Origin: Paramarasmius palmivorus
Lineage: Eukaryota > Basidiomycota > Agaricomycetes > Agaricales > Marasmiaceae
DNA length: 64,000 nucleotides
Assembly: GCA_037176845.1 (NCBI GenBank)
Contig: JAYKXP010000041.1
Span: 310,001 to 374,000, forward strand
Direction: 5' to 3'
Below, piece after piece: positions 22,541 to 34,261 of the stretch. Made by a program: the position numbers and the translations under genes. The notes beneath the pieces are model-generated. The model was not told the origin of the DNA. It searched no databases and saw only the letters and a program-made list of their open reading frames with translations. Numbering within the stretch: the first letter of the stretch is position 1; each line of letters begins with the position of its first letter.

Positions 22541-23570
22541 GGTCTCACGTGGGAAATGGCGGCAGAGGCAGCGACGATGGATATGGTTTATAGTGGAACT
22601 TTATACATAGTATCGCAAATCGAACGATAGTACAGATGGGACAATGTAACTTGATAGTACCAACGAACCCAAAGCCGTCACCCAACAAACTCTGAGCGCG
22701 CGCCCAACCCAACGACAATGCCCAACAGATAATCCTCCAGAAAGCGCTATACTGGCCTTGAAGAGCCTCGGATCGACATTATAATGTTCCACTAGCACTG
22801 ACTATATTCGCTAGTACGTCGCTCATGAGTCCAGGAAAAGATAGGGACCTGGATTCGCACACGACGAAGAGCATGGAATTGATCATTTACCGTTACGGTC
22901 TGCCCGAGATGTCCAACTGGAACGGAATTCTGGGTCAAGTTGCATTCAACGAGCGAGTAGATAGAAGACTCACCATGGGACGTGATACAGCGATAATCTC
23001 CTTCTTTTACAGCGTCCATATCGGAGCTCATTCGGGTGTTTGTGTTCTTGAAGCCATCCCTCCGAAATTGAAGAGGGTCAACGATGAGGTTCTGGACCAG
23101 CCCCTTTCTTGTCACTTTCCGCAGACTCGCGATAGATAGAATGATGTGCGTTGGCCTCCAGAATGCGCAAGACTTCTAGACTACGCAGAAGCAAGTTTTG
23201 GCCTGACCTGCCGTATGCCCACTGACACTTCCGAGTACGGTGTATGACGCGCAAGACAGTGCATGGGTTTGAGTGCGACGGACCTAGATATCATATAGAC
23301 AATTGACAAGCCTATAAACGTGTTACTATTCACATAGAATAGAACTGAAAAGTTTGAGCTTACCGACCTAGAGTCAACTCCGTATTTCGTTTATTGACCG
23401 TCTGCTGATTGGACTTCAAGTTCGCGTCTTTACCCATTGCCGATGTACCGTCCCAGATGAAGCTCGAATTCTCAAGTCTTCTAAGCATACAGAACCAGTC
23501 GGAAATCCGTGACGATGAGTGGTCGATGAGAGGAGGAAAGAAAGAGAATAAATCGTGTAGTTCCCACGAG
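22541..23570. other. Divergent intergenic region between RRM paralogs 1 and 2
   Basis: About 1 kb between head-to-head paralogs. It probably carries both promoters; apart from the TATA-like box at 22587-22593 nothing was recognised. Short frames on both strands (about 100 codons near 22800-23130) are mutual shadows. Confidence 0.5.
22587..22593 (-). promoter_or_regulatory. TATA-like box of RRM paralog 1
   Basis: CTATAAA on the minus strand, about 50 bp upstream of ATG 22540. Confidence 0.45.
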
Positions 23571-24855
23571 ATGTCCTCTTCCCTCCGGCCTTTTCGCTGG
23601 TTGAACGCCTGCTCTCACCATTGCCGTCCTCTTCATCTATCTGCTCTCAAAACCTCTCGAACCGTGAAAGTTCAAGGCACACCTCTAACATACGATGACC
23701 TCCGCCCCTATGAACCCATAGAACAAATCCAAGTCTACCGAGACCAAACTGCCTACATCAGCTTTCTCGACCATCGTGTTGCCTTACAATTTGCCCTAGC
23801 TCACGGTCAACATACACAGTCATCCGACGATGTGTCAAGATTGAACCCAAGTACACTCGCGAGGCTTTGGAAGGGCCAGTCACGGACGTTCGTATGGAGA
23901 CCAAGAGGTGAACAGGATCTCGCCCTGGACATTGATGGTGTCATAAAGCAGTTTCGCACTTTTGGGATGGTACTGGACGTGAAGGAGGTAGAACATATTT
24001 CAAGGAAGAAGGCGTACAGTATAACGTTTGCGAGGCTGGAAGATGCAGTTGAGGTGCGTCTCGGTAGTGTCTAGTCCAACTTGTATGTACCCCAGCTCAT
24101 TTCTTCAATCCAGGCAGCTGAAAGCTACCCACCCAAAGATATTGAACATGTCCCGTTTGAAATTGGACCAATTCAGCAAGCCGTCAGAACGTTCCCTGCA
24201 TTCCAGGTCTGGGATAAGTATAATATGGCTTATAATGTGGTTCATATACGGGACTTCGTGCCGACTGAAGAAAATTGGTCTCGATTATACACTGCACTAT
24301 GGGATATCAACATTGATAATTGTATGCGATTGGATAATAATACATTGGTATGCCCATTGGATCTATCTCCTCTCAGTTTTCGCCCAACATATACAACAGG
24401 CACTCAAATTCACTGAGCCGGCATGCTTGAACACCTTCCTTCGCCGAGCCCCGAAAGGGAAGGGCAACCTCTGGCCCTGGCTCAGAAGTGTCTGCTCCCG
24501 CCCAGTACAGTCCACCTTCTACCAACATCGTTGGTTGGCTGCACAACTTGGCATAGCCAGGCGCATAAAATTACGGATTCCGGTCAACCTTCTGCTAAAA
24601 TCAGCTTCGCTGGTGGGTAAAAGGCTTAAGCTTGAGCCAGGAGCGGTCGAAGCGAAATTGAAGGAATCATTCTCGGCATTGGGATTGGTGGGCTGCGTGA
24701 ACACTCATGCTGGAGCGGGATTTGTTGACTTTATGGACATTGAAGGAGCGGTGGAGGCTATGCTACAGGCTCCGGAATCTATACCAGGGCTTGAAGATGA
24801 GCAGATGATATTTTTCCCCCGGATAGGCAACGATAGTGGTCACTCGTACGGATGA
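23571..24855 (+). CDS. RRM-type protein, paralog 2 of 3
   Basis: Starts at ATG 23571 (MSSSLRPFRWLNACSHH); an in-frame extension upstream to 23409 lacks resemblance to the paralogs. Introns lie near 24053-24115 and 24345-24400. Conserved blocks in order: TPLTYDDLRPYEPIEQIQVY, SRTFVW, RTFGMVLDVKEVE, EHVPFEIG, FYQHRWLAAQLGIAR and FVDFMDIEGAVEAM. It has the same two-RRM-like plan as its neighbours but on the opposite strand. The C-terminal linker before the last RRM is more diverged than in paralogs 1 and 3, as if this copy separated earlier. Mitochondrial targeting is likely from the basic N-terminus. Confidence 0.75.
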
Positions 24856-25125
24856 AGCCGTCGGTGCACGAACCAATGTAAAGTAATAGTAGATAAATCA
24901 TGCTTTTATACCTGCTAAAACCAACGCTATGGTTGTGCGACGTGCCATTGCTACTTACCTTCCTCGAGCTTGTGCACCATATATGCCATTCCGTTCATGT
25001 CTATAGTCGCTAGCCACCGCCATCGCTCGTATCTCAAGAGATGATAGGGAAAGCTCGATAAGAGTTGGTATATATATCTTACATCTACACGGTACGATAC
25101 AACTGCACTGCCAACCCTTCCAACC

Positions 25126-26423
25126 TCACCACGTCTCGTTCGCCTTAAGACTACGTCTAGTAGTCGACCCTGTCAGCGGTTTGTACGGACTTCTCCTGTC
25201 GGACTGCGGAAGGATAACCAACCGTTTCACACCAATACTGCCTTCAGACTCTGTATAGGCCCTCCTTGCCTCGACTGCGCTGTCTATATCCACAAACTCG
25301 ACATAGCCCTGCCTGCGATAGATAGTCACATTGATCACGACTCCAAATGGCGAGAATTCTTCTTTGAGTTTCGCTTCGATTTCTCGTACCCTATCCTTGT
25401 CTTCCGTCTCTAACGAGGTGGGAATATCCATCATGAGTTGTCTGGATGCACCCATTCTCGTACAGAGCCAACGGTGGTGGCTAAACACGGACTGCTCGGG
25501 CCACGAGAAAAGGAGTTTGAAAGCTCGCGTCTTGTTGATCCGGTGGATAAAGAATGTTGAGTGAACGGGCTCGACAAACTTTACCGCCTAATAGTATGTG
25601 TTGAATGAAGGGCACGTAGCGTACAAATCAGGCGGACATACCAACACGTCTCCTCCCAACATTCTGCAACTCTCGACCTCAAGCCATGCGGTTAGACTGC
25701 GAAATATAGTCCAATTTTCTACATTTGGCACAAAACCTCGTATATGAACCAGGTTGTGGGCCATACCAGGCTCGTCCGTGCCATAGAATTTGGGTATGGG
25801 ATCAAGGTTGGGAAATGTTCTGACGGTCTGTTGGACAGAACCAACATCGAAAGGAAGATGTGTGATATCTTCGGATGGGTAGCTTTTAGTTGCCTGTCTT
25901 CATGAAATAAGTTGAAGTACGGAGGGATATACTGAATACAAACCTCGGCCGCATCATCCAACCTCGTGAACGCTATCCTAAACCTTCGGTCCGTAGACGA
26001 TTCCAATTCCTCTACATCTAGCACCGTTCCAAATTTCTTGAATTGCTCCCTGACATCTTCAACACCCGTAGCGAGCGACGCATCTCCGGCTTTCCATACA
26101 AACGACCGCGACTCCCCTCTCCAAAGTCGGATGAGAGTACTCGAGCTAACCCTTGTCACATTTCCAACTATATAAGCGTTTTGAGAATGGGATTGGACGA
26201 ATTGCGAGGCGACACGATAGTCGAGAAAGTTGATGTAGGCAGTTTTATCTCGGTAGAGTTGGATGTGCTCTATGGGTTCATAGGGACGGAGGTCGTCGTA
26301 AGTTAGAGGTAATCCTTTGATTTTCACGGATCGAGAGGCTTTCAAGGATGCAGAGACGTGAAAATGCCGGTAATGGTGAGAGCAGGTGTTCAACCAGCGA
26401 AAAGGCCGGAGGGAAGAGGTCAT
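25126..26423 (-). CDS. RRM-type protein, paralog 3 of 3
   Basis: Starts at ATG 26421-26423 (MTSSLRPFRWLNTCSHHYRH), introns near 25890-25945 and 25585-25640, stop at 25126. Blocks match paralog 1 most closely: LPLTYDDLRPYEPIEHIQLY, SRSFVW, KFGTVLDVEELE, EPVHSTFFIHR-type, WPEQSVFSHHRWL and GYVEFVDIDSAVEA. The intron-exon organisation is shared with the other copies, showing duplication at the DNA level and not through RNA. The basic N-terminus again suggests a mitochondrial presequence. Confidence 0.75.
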
Positions 26424-27002
26424 TGCCTTTCGTGGGAACTGACGCGCCTGATTCCGGTGGACGCGCTTTGTGCGGTTTCAGAAAACTCTTGATCGACCGT
26501 CATCAAACACCTACAGTGAGTGTACCAAATGAACACTTTATGATGGGCCCGGTAGAATATCTTCTGTGAGTTTGATTCATTCAGTCCAACGTTTGACCTA
26601 TGTACCTACACACTATCAATTACGCCTAGTTCAGCCCAATATCACCCTGAAAGTGAATGAATAAGCTCACTGGTCCCCAACACGCCTTCCACGCATCGAT
26701 TGACCCCACAAAAACTACTTTCCACCACCCAAGACCGCGTAATTCATCTGTCGGATTGTCAACGATCGGCCATCTGATTCAAGGAGATTGCGGATTGCCC
26801 AAGACCCCATTAGCATAGCACTCAAGTAGAATCTAAATATATTTGCAGATACAGTTCAGAGATCCATTATTCTACAACGAGAAGTCACAATCCAGTGGTG
26901 CAGATCGATTGAATGATGCACATGGGGGTTAGCTTGGCTTCTTCCGAGGACTCCACTGGAGAGTCAAGTTGAACTGCCAACTGGCAACAGTGATTCGGAG
27001 TC
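26424..27002. other. Intergenic stretch, nothing recognised
   Basis: About 580 bp between RRM paralog 3 and the seven-helix-like gene; no coding or structural signal. Confidence 0.5.
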
Positions 27003-28324
27003 CTATGTCTGAGTTTCCCATTTCATGACATGAACCACCACCGGCGAGAGATTGAGAACGTCTGTGTCCCTCCCACCGCCGAAGTGCTGGTAACCTGGTG
27101 TCTGACTCAAACGTAGAGGAATATTATTGGTCGGGTGACTGTTAATGTTGGCACTAGACTGCGTGGCATTGTTGGTATTATGATTCGCGAGTGTGGCTGG
27201 AAGCATCATCATGTAGAAAACTATTCCCTGTAACATGATGGTCAATGTCAGATTGTGAGAATCGTCTTTAGAAGTGATCGACTTACGATGATTTGGACGA
27301 CCTGAAAACCGAATAATTCTTAGTGTGAAATTGCGAAAAAGAAACAAGCCTAAAACCTACGGTTTGGTCCGGGACACTATTTATAGGGCTATTAACAGCC
27401 AGTGACACGACCCAGAGAAGTAAGAATGCGGTGTATAAAGCACCAGACTCCACGACTACCAGTGCCAATATCATGATCACACTGCCACCTCCGCTGGGGT
27501 TACTCTGCACGTCGCGAACTTTATAGTGGGTGTAAAACAGGCGACCAGCAATGAGAGCTTGTCCGTAGCACATTCAGCATTCATCAGCTGTTCAATGAAA
27601 TCATGGGACGCACTTGTACACCCAAAATTTGTAACAAGCCCTAAAGCTACCGTTACACCACCCGAAATACGGATATTAAGTGAAAGAGGGCTTGAGGCAT
27701 CGGATGTTGATTGTGTGTATAGCACGATAGAATGAACCCCAAACGCAAAGGCCGCAAGTAATACTGCTCCCAGTGGGAATGTTGCTCGTTTGTCTCCTCT
27801 CCAAACGACGTGCAGTCGATAGAGCTAGACAGTGTCAGTTAGATTACTAACCATTGTTATTATTATAACCGTATTCACCCAAAATGCATCTCCGATAATA
27901 ACCTGCAGTGTAAGCGTAATTTGTTTGATAAGGAACGAAGCACTTCTGAATGGGATCAGAACAGCTCCCGTATCACCTCTCCCAAAAGCATCTGCGACGC
28001 GATGAATATTAAGTGCAACATGCTACGAAACCATTGATTAGATTAATGCTGAAACTGAAGAGAGGACCAATGCTCACTATCGTTGCCAACATGATCATGA
28101 TCGCCCCCACAGAATGAAGACGAACATGTTGAGACGTGATTTTGTGCTTTCGAGAGGCTGCAAATATAGTGACGATAAACAGCACAAAAAGGATTCCTTT
28201 TTTCGTGGAGCTGTAAGATCGCGGAGTATGATCTGCAAGAGGGGCTCAAGGACATACCATAGAGTATGCACTCCAGTAGCGCAGCTATCGCAGTGAGCTT
28301 CGCGGCACGAGTAGCTTCGGTCAT
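27003..28324 (-). CDS. Seven-helix-like integral membrane protein (agaricomycete family), possibly frameshifted
   Basis: Starts at ATG 28322-28324 (MTEATRAAKLTAIAALLECI). Exons in order encode hydrophobic segments GILFVLFIVTIFAA, VGAIMIMLATI, QITLTLQVIIGDAFW, LYRLHVVW, FPLGAVLLAAFAFGVHSIVL, RISGGVTVALGLVTNFG, SVIMILALVVVESGALYTA and GIVFYMMMLPATLA. The IGDAFW/LYR..VVW junction is a hallmark of a large uncharacterised agaricomycete membrane family, and the gene at 46860 is a second member. With the obvious first splice (TATG|GTATGT ... TTACAG) the reading frame is off by one against the first helix; one more A in the six-A run at the start of exon 2 would repair it. So this copy is either a recent pseudogene, uses an unrecognised splice site, or contains a sequencing error. 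Confidence 0.65.
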
Positions 28325-29165
28325 TTTGATCCAAGGAGCCCTAGAACGATCCAGTAAGCTTTATATAAGAGTTAGGGCATCGCATACAGCAACTATCGTG
28401 ATGCAATATACCTGATGATACCCGTCATGAATGGCAGCACGGTGGATATGATTATGATCATCATTGCCACTCTCGTGTACTTGCTTTTCCGTCTCAAGGA
28501 TGGATTTGCAATTTGATTGGCCAAGTACCATCACATGTACGGATGCAGGTACAGTAAAATGGGTGAACTGCACCAGACTACACCCATGAGCCATCATTAA
28601 TGTGACCTATTCACGGAATAAGTTATCAGTTTCCAGCATTCAGTGACACCAGATTACCGCGCACTATTATGTAAAATGAGAAAGTACCTGTGACACGAAG
28701 GTGGAGCTAGGAGGAACCTTCAGTACTCAGTGATGACAACTGATTTCATCCCCCCCAGAAAATAGAAGTTCTCCCGGTGCGGCCGGAATCTTAGTAATAA
28801 GTATGTTTTATCCTTCGTCAACAGGCAAGAGGCGACAGGAGACAAGGCCTGAGGAATCCTTGGGACCGCGAGTGGGTTCGAGCCTGAGTTTCTTGCTTGA
28901 ACTACACGAAGGAAATATACAAGGGTCGACTCCCGTTTCACAGAGAGGAATCCCGACAGGGCAGAGGTATAAGTTTCCTGAACTGGAAACAATTAAGCCC
29001 CCATATCATTATCCAGTCCCAAGAAACTTACCAGTACTTTCGAGTAAGATGAAAATTTCGGTGTGTTGCTTCTGAGTACTAAGCCAGCCAATGTAGACAC
29101 GCAAACACTGAAGTGCGTATGAGATCCCGTTGACCGCAAAGGAGCCAGGAGCAGAGTTGAGTACG
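28325..29165 (-). pseudogene. Broken minus-strand exons next to a transposon
   Basis: Several open, exon-like pieces lie on the minus strand. One at about 29044-29159 has acceptor TTGTAG and donor GTAAGT and reads QIVLNSAPGSFAVNGISYAL. Another at 28392-28500 encodes a hydrophobic helix (KYTRVAMMIIIISTVLPFMT) resembling a membrane helix of the neighbouring seven-helix-like gene. They do not join into one frame by eye. This looks like remnants of a membrane-protein gene interrupted by the element at 29183. The parent family is not secure. Confidence 0.3.
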
Positions 29166-29182
29166 ATTTGCTACAATCAAGT

Positions 29183-30444
29183 CAGTGGTATGACTGTTTT
29201 CACTGGACAAAAATCGTCCTAATCAGTCGAGTGATGTCCGCAGACCGGATTGGACGGGATCGGACGTCATTCGACGTGATCCGACGAGAATGGACTGCCT
29301 GATATACGTCCGTTCACTGCCAATGGCGTCCAATCCAGTCCAGTCCATTCCACAGACAGTCTAGGACCGCCATTTAAAGGACTGTAAAGGATTGCGTGAA
29401 AGCGGCCCTCGACTGCTATGAGGATGACAGGGAGCCTCTCTAGTCAGACGGAAGACCTTCCGCGGAACGTCCACGACACGTCGACAAGCCGTCCCCGACG
29501 CATCCGAGATGCGCCCAAGACGCCCAACGGTCACAGTCACAGGCCATATATTAAATCTTAGCAATATAACATCCCTTATACTATACCTTGCCAAGATATG
29601 AAGATTAATTTATGATGCTGACCCTACATCCCCTTCAGCTCCCAAAATGGCCCAGCATACTCTTGATATGCAAACACTCCTACGCCAATTCTTGTTGCAT
29701 TGCTAGATCCAAAAGTTCAGCTACCAGAAAGACGCCGGGGTGCGAACAGAGAAGTGCATTGAACATGTAAGCGCCGGCCCGTCCCAAAAAACGCTCATTG
29801 TCCGCTGTCATCCCTGAATCTTCTCCCCCGAAAATTGGAATATATACTCTCTAATAGTATGCATTCAATGTCCTACATCCTCATAACTCTGCTTGTAGCA
29901 GCCCAGTCAACCCACTTTCATCCATCACTTTGCCATCAATGTTTTTTTTATCTATACCACTTTACTAGTATTGTGCTATCAGATGAGCTATGTATCTATG
30001 CCTCCGAATATGTTGATTCATGTAGTAGATTTATTTAAGTTATTGTATGTTCATGAGTTCGCAAAAAAAAAAGATTAACGGCTCGTAAAGCGTGACAGCC
30101 TGAGCGTGCTAAGCGACGCCAGGAATACGTCGAGGATACGTCGGAAAGACGTCCGATCGGGCCACGACACGGTCGAGTGTTGGTCCCTCGACTGTCCCCT
30201 TGGTCAAGGTTGATTTGAAAGGATCTTGCAACCCCTTCGCTTTTTTCTGGTACTGGAATGTCCTGGGACTGTCTATCGACGGGACAGGACGTGATTGGAC
30301 GTAATCGGACGTCTTTCGGAATGTCCATTCACATCCTATACCGTCCGATGCGGTCTCTTCCCGTCCACGGGCCGTCCCGGACATGCTGGAACGTTCCCGG
30401 ACGGCTTAGGACGATTTTTGTCCAGCAAAAACGGGCATACAGTG
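29183..30444. mobile_element. Non-autonomous DNA transposon with terminal inverted repeats
   Basis: A perfect 20-bp inverted pair CTGGACAAAAATCGTCCTAA lies at 29203-29222 and, as its complement, at 30406-30425. An imperfect extension outwards (CAGTGGTATGACTGTTTT on the left against CACTGTATGCCCGTTTTT read inward from the right) gives about 40 bp of terminal repeat. Both subterminal regions are packed with TCGGACGT and GGACGTGAT-like motifs, as in hAT-type elements. The AT-rich middle has no transposase. No convincing target duplication could be identified, so superfamily is uncertain. Confidence 0.7.
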
Positions 30445-30679
30445 GTTGCAGCTGATCAAGGGGATAATGTGACAGACCTCTCGGAAAGCTTCATTCGTGG
30501 TCTTGTCGTATAGCTCCGTTACCGAGGACAATCGGCCTGACCTTTGAGGTTCAGTGCCTAACACTCCTAGTTACGAGGAGAGAGCTGGCAGGATAGAATG
30601 CAGTTGATAGACGAGATCATGAAATCGGTTTGGTCTCGAGATACGCTGTAGGGAGTGTGCATATGACATCGCCTTCGCT
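30445..30679. other. Exon-like remnant beyond the transposon
   Basis: On the minus strand, acceptor AACTAG near 30570 opens a frame reading VTELYDKTTNEAFREVCHII up to the transposon end. It may be the other half of the gene broken by the element, but joining to the exons on the far side does not keep frame. Confidence 0.25.
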
Positions 30680-31100
30680 ATCCACGATAGCGAGATGTTG
30701 ATATCTCAGCTAAGGTAACAAAACTATCTCAATAAACCTGAAGAACCCAAGCCATAGAATAACACCTCACCCATCGCCAAAATGGCTTTGCATGATCCTC
30801 TCCAAAGAATTCGAGCACGCGTACAATCAAGAGATTCATTGTTTTCGGCGCGATATAATCGATATTTTCAAGTTCCGGATCATTACGGCCTGCTTTGTAC
30901 TATACAATACAGAGGGCATTAGACTCAAATTCTTCAGAGAACCATCTGCCAGATGAGAGATGAACAAGAAGGACACAAACAAACTCAGAACTGAGCTCGT
31001 ACCTCATCGATTTTCTTGTTGGTTGGCCGACGCGAATAGTGAGTGCACAGAGGTTCATAGTCTGGCTAACGTGTTCTATCATTTGATTACACACCCACTT
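30680..31100 (-). pseudogene. Truncated BTB-gene copy
   Basis: This stretch is closely similar to the middle exon of the intact BTB gene at 44987-46050: both contain the same CACCCATCGCCAAAATGG block, GCGATATAATCGATAT and CAAACTCAGAAC/CAAACTTGGCAC-type intron borders. It encodes the SEEFESNALCIV..., FGEDHAKPFWRWV-like segment only. The BTB fold itself and the C-terminal exon are missing, so it is a partial duplication, not a functional gene. Confidence 0.65.
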
Positions 31101-31230
31101 CGATTCGAATAGAGATGAACCAATACGCTGGCCGGTAGCTCATTAAACCAAAGTTCCTGGTCCTGAAGCACGGTGGTGATGGTTCGAGGTCAAGTTTTGG
31201 GCGCTTGAAATTTCTATTCGGCCCGGGCTC
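31100..31230. repeat. Diverged repeat, copy A
   Basis: Shares blocks such as GAACCAATACGCT, CAGCTCATTGAACCAAA-like, TTCCTGGTCCTGAA and GTCAAGTTTTGGGCGCTT with 33380-33650. The last motif also occurs near 46262-46290. All three sit close to BTB genes or fragments. Confidence 0.55.
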
Positions 31231-31486
31231 TTGCCTGCTTCGCGACCTGCCTCAACCTGTACAGTTTTTTACGGAGCTACCATCTATGTATTAGCAGATT
31301 CCGGGAAGCATCTAAATACTGAAAGGAACTGTTTAACACGCAAAACGTTCATCATATGCCCAGGACGTATCAGTAGTCAACCACAGGCATGTGAATCCGA
31401 ATCCATCTCGAACGTGCTTCGTACAGTCCTATAATCTTGGAGTGGATACCAGATTGTTATGGGCCCGGTCAAGTAAGTATCTCCTG
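31231..31486. other. Intergenic stretch, nothing recognised
   Basis: Between the diverged repeat and the stop of the BTB gene. No gene-like signal. Confidence 0.4.
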
Positions 31487-32525
31487 TTACTTTGACCACT
31501 TTGGCGGATCCTCTAGAATCTTCACTACCTTTTCGCTCCATGCATCCACGCCACAAAGACAGGGCGTCGGTACTCCTGGCAGTGCTTCAACAAACTTCAC
31601 CGTTCTACGGAACGTTTTCGGTGTTGGGAATCCTACACTCGAGGTCTCCTCCAGCGCAGCAAGAACCGATCTCGAAAAGTTTGCGAATTGGGGACAGACT
31701 ACTGTGCGGTTGATGTTGGCCCAGCTTGGACGTTTGGGATCCACTATATCTGGCAATTTGTGACGAATAGGCAACTCCGAAATCGCTTTGCGATATTTCT
31801 CTAGAGCCATCAAGTAGGTTTGCTGATACCTTAGCTAACACGAGAAAGTGCTTCAGTGAGCATGAAGAACCTATGCCATTGAGGGTGCCTCACCCAGCGA
31901 CAGAATTCCTTTGTATGATTCTCCCCAAATAAATCGAGTGCCTCTTCGATTTTCAGCTTCATCGTCATTGGCGCAATATAATCGATATCCTCAAGATTGC
32001 TATGAGCCAGCTTGGACTTGAGAACACCGAGTGCGTTTCGCTCCAATTCTTCGGAAAGCAGTCTGCAGCAGCGCAGGTTGTCAACACTGAGGGCAATAGT
32101 AGGCATAGGATCAACTACATACCTCATAGTTTGCCTGCATGCCGTCAACGCATGATAGACGCCATACTTATCAGCTGCATCTGCGAGACCAATGACCGTA
32201 TCGAGGCTGCGGCTTGTGAGGTCAGGAGCAGGCGAGTTATGCGTGAATGCCAATAGAAGCTCAGTCACATCTCCGTTTTCCGTGAGCACTACTGGTTCTT
32301 CAATTGTCGAAGTCACGGAATTTCCGAGAGGGAATCCTTCCGTGAACCACTCGAGGTTCTTCAGATGCGCACCGAATGTACGTCCATCGGAAGATTTGAC
32401 TGCGATATCAACGGTGAAAGAACATTCATCGACTGGAACCGAACATGAGCCTTGTATGAAGCGCAGGTGAAAAGTGACTAACCTGGGCAAGCAAGAGCAT
32501 GTGGCTGGTTTTCGAGGGACGGCAT
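31487..32525 (-). CDS. BTB/POZ domain protein, paralog 1
   Basis: Starts at ATG 32523-32525 (MPSLENQPHALACP), followed by a roughly 50-bp intron. Exon 2 carries the BTB fold: CSFTVDIAVKSSDGRTFGAH, then LKNLEWFTEGFPL, and the family motif VVLTENGDVTELLLAFTHNS. Helical segments follow (LADAADKYGVYHALTACRQT; LRCCRLLSEELERNALGVLK). The last exon, from about 31830, ends in SEKVVKILEDPPKWSK. This is the large agaricomycete BTB family of about 300 residues. Family BTB domains dimerise and can act as Cullin-3 adaptors; no partner is known here. A second intact copy lies at 44987-46050 and a fragment at 30680. Confidence 0.8.
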
Positions 32526-34261
32526 TGTCGTAGTAGGTACTCGAAACGAGGTCGACCCCTTCGCTAAATAGGGACTTTTTCGGATGAATGAAGAATGCCA
32601 GGTGTCTGAGACTAGCAGGAATGGGTCAGCTAACGCTGACAGGACCGAGTTCGGCACCTTTTTTTTTTCAACAAAGGACATTGACTCACCTCTCATTGTA
32701 CTGAGCATAACCCAAGTCTGCCCGATATCAACATTGCGTCAACATTCAACATTCAACTTTCGATATTCACTGTTCATTGTCAACCCTAACCAAACCCTGA
32801 GAGTCACATGACGACCTTACTCCTAAGGTCGTCACATGATCACATTTACAAAGAGTTGAAGCCCTTGAGCTGGTTGGGTTCGGCATATGCATCTCTGTGG
32901 AGATACATAGTACTGGAGTATTCACATAGAGCTGAATTAGAGCTAGGTTACATGTAGATAGTAGGGATATAGTGAATTTACAGTCATAGTTTCATCATAA
33001 GAAGTGCACTATCTATTTCCGGAACAAGGTAAAAAAGCAGCAGCACTGGTAACAATAGATGGGTACCTACTGCTGACATCAACTATGGTACCAGCTACAT
33101 GTAACTCTTTGCGAAGAGTTGGGGGGCAACATGGATGTGCCTGAACACACTTCTATTAAGGGGTTGACATCTTGACAGCTGTCGACAACATCCGGCGGCA
33201 TGCAGAGACCGTGGGAGAAACTAAAAAGAATTCAGCCAATCAGAGGGCAGGGTTTGACAGGACCAACGCAGAGCTCACCGATAAAGAACGAATTCGGATA
33301 AATCCGAACTCGTAACTGAACTGACTCACCCAGGTCACCCAGGGGTCCCGGTCAGTTACAGTCGGATCCCAGCGGTCCAACGAGACATAGAGGAGAACCA
33401 ATACGCTCATCGGCAGCTCATTGAACCAAAATTCCTGGTCCTGAAAGCTGAAGCACAAGGTGGAAAGCTGACGAGGCGGTGACAAGGCGGTGGTTCGGGG
33501 TTAGACTCGACACCAGCCGCTTTGCACGGTGATGGGGCCCTACCCTTCACCGGCGCAGCAGGCTTTGAACGACTATCTTCAAAACTCTGCCGCAGCGAGT
33601 GGTTCGAGTCTAGTTCGGGGTCAAGTTTTGGGCGCTTAAAATTTCTGGCCCTCTTGCCCTGCTTCAAATTCAGTGGATTTCGTACAAGATGGAGCCTCTC
33701 CAGCTAACGAAAGGCTAAACGAACACTCGTTAGGTGGTATAATTCCTAGTACTTCTGTAATGTATATCTTTTGTATTATCTGTGTATTTATCGTGTATGT
33801 ACTGATAAAAACCTAAACACCCTCACAAAGTCGACGTTCAATTGGCCATGGAACGTATGTTGGTTCTATTCTCCAGACACGAACATGCGGGTGTGACAGC
33901 ACGGTTATCCGACAAATGACATTCAAGCGGACTACTTCACTACACCCTGAACACATCTTCAATGCGCCACTGGATGCTACTTTCAGGCATATCACCGACG
34001 GGCAGTAGCAATCCATTGATCAAGGTATCCTACGCGAGGTGCAGAACCTTATTACATGGAGTCAAATACATAGTATTGAACGATATAGACCGTGACGATA
34101 TAATACAACAAGTTCAACTCGTAGAGCGCACATTTCATGTATTGTTGTGCGCCTTACACATACTAACCACCGGAGAGGAAGAAAAGTAAGAATAACACAT
34201 AAATATGCAAATGAAGCAAGGAATCGTATAGGACACAAGTACCTGCAGATAGTCAGCACGA
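32526..34261. other. Intergenic stretch containing repeat copy B
   Basis: About 1.7 kb. A diverged repeat occupies 33380-33650 (listed). The remainder has short frames only; a palindromic motif of AGGTCGTCACATGA type recurs around 32806-32842. No gene was recognised. Confidence 0.5.
33380..33650. repeat. Diverged repeat, copy B
   Basis: Matches 31100-31230 in several blocks (ACCAATACGCT, TTCCTGGTCCTGAA, TTTTGGGCGCTT), with extra sequence between them. Probably a duplicated upstream region of the BTB gene family. Confidence 0.55.

Noticed and set aside
29175..30470. ATCAAG on both sides of the transposon as target duplication
   Set aside because: Positions do not abut the TIR ends on both sides; likely chance.
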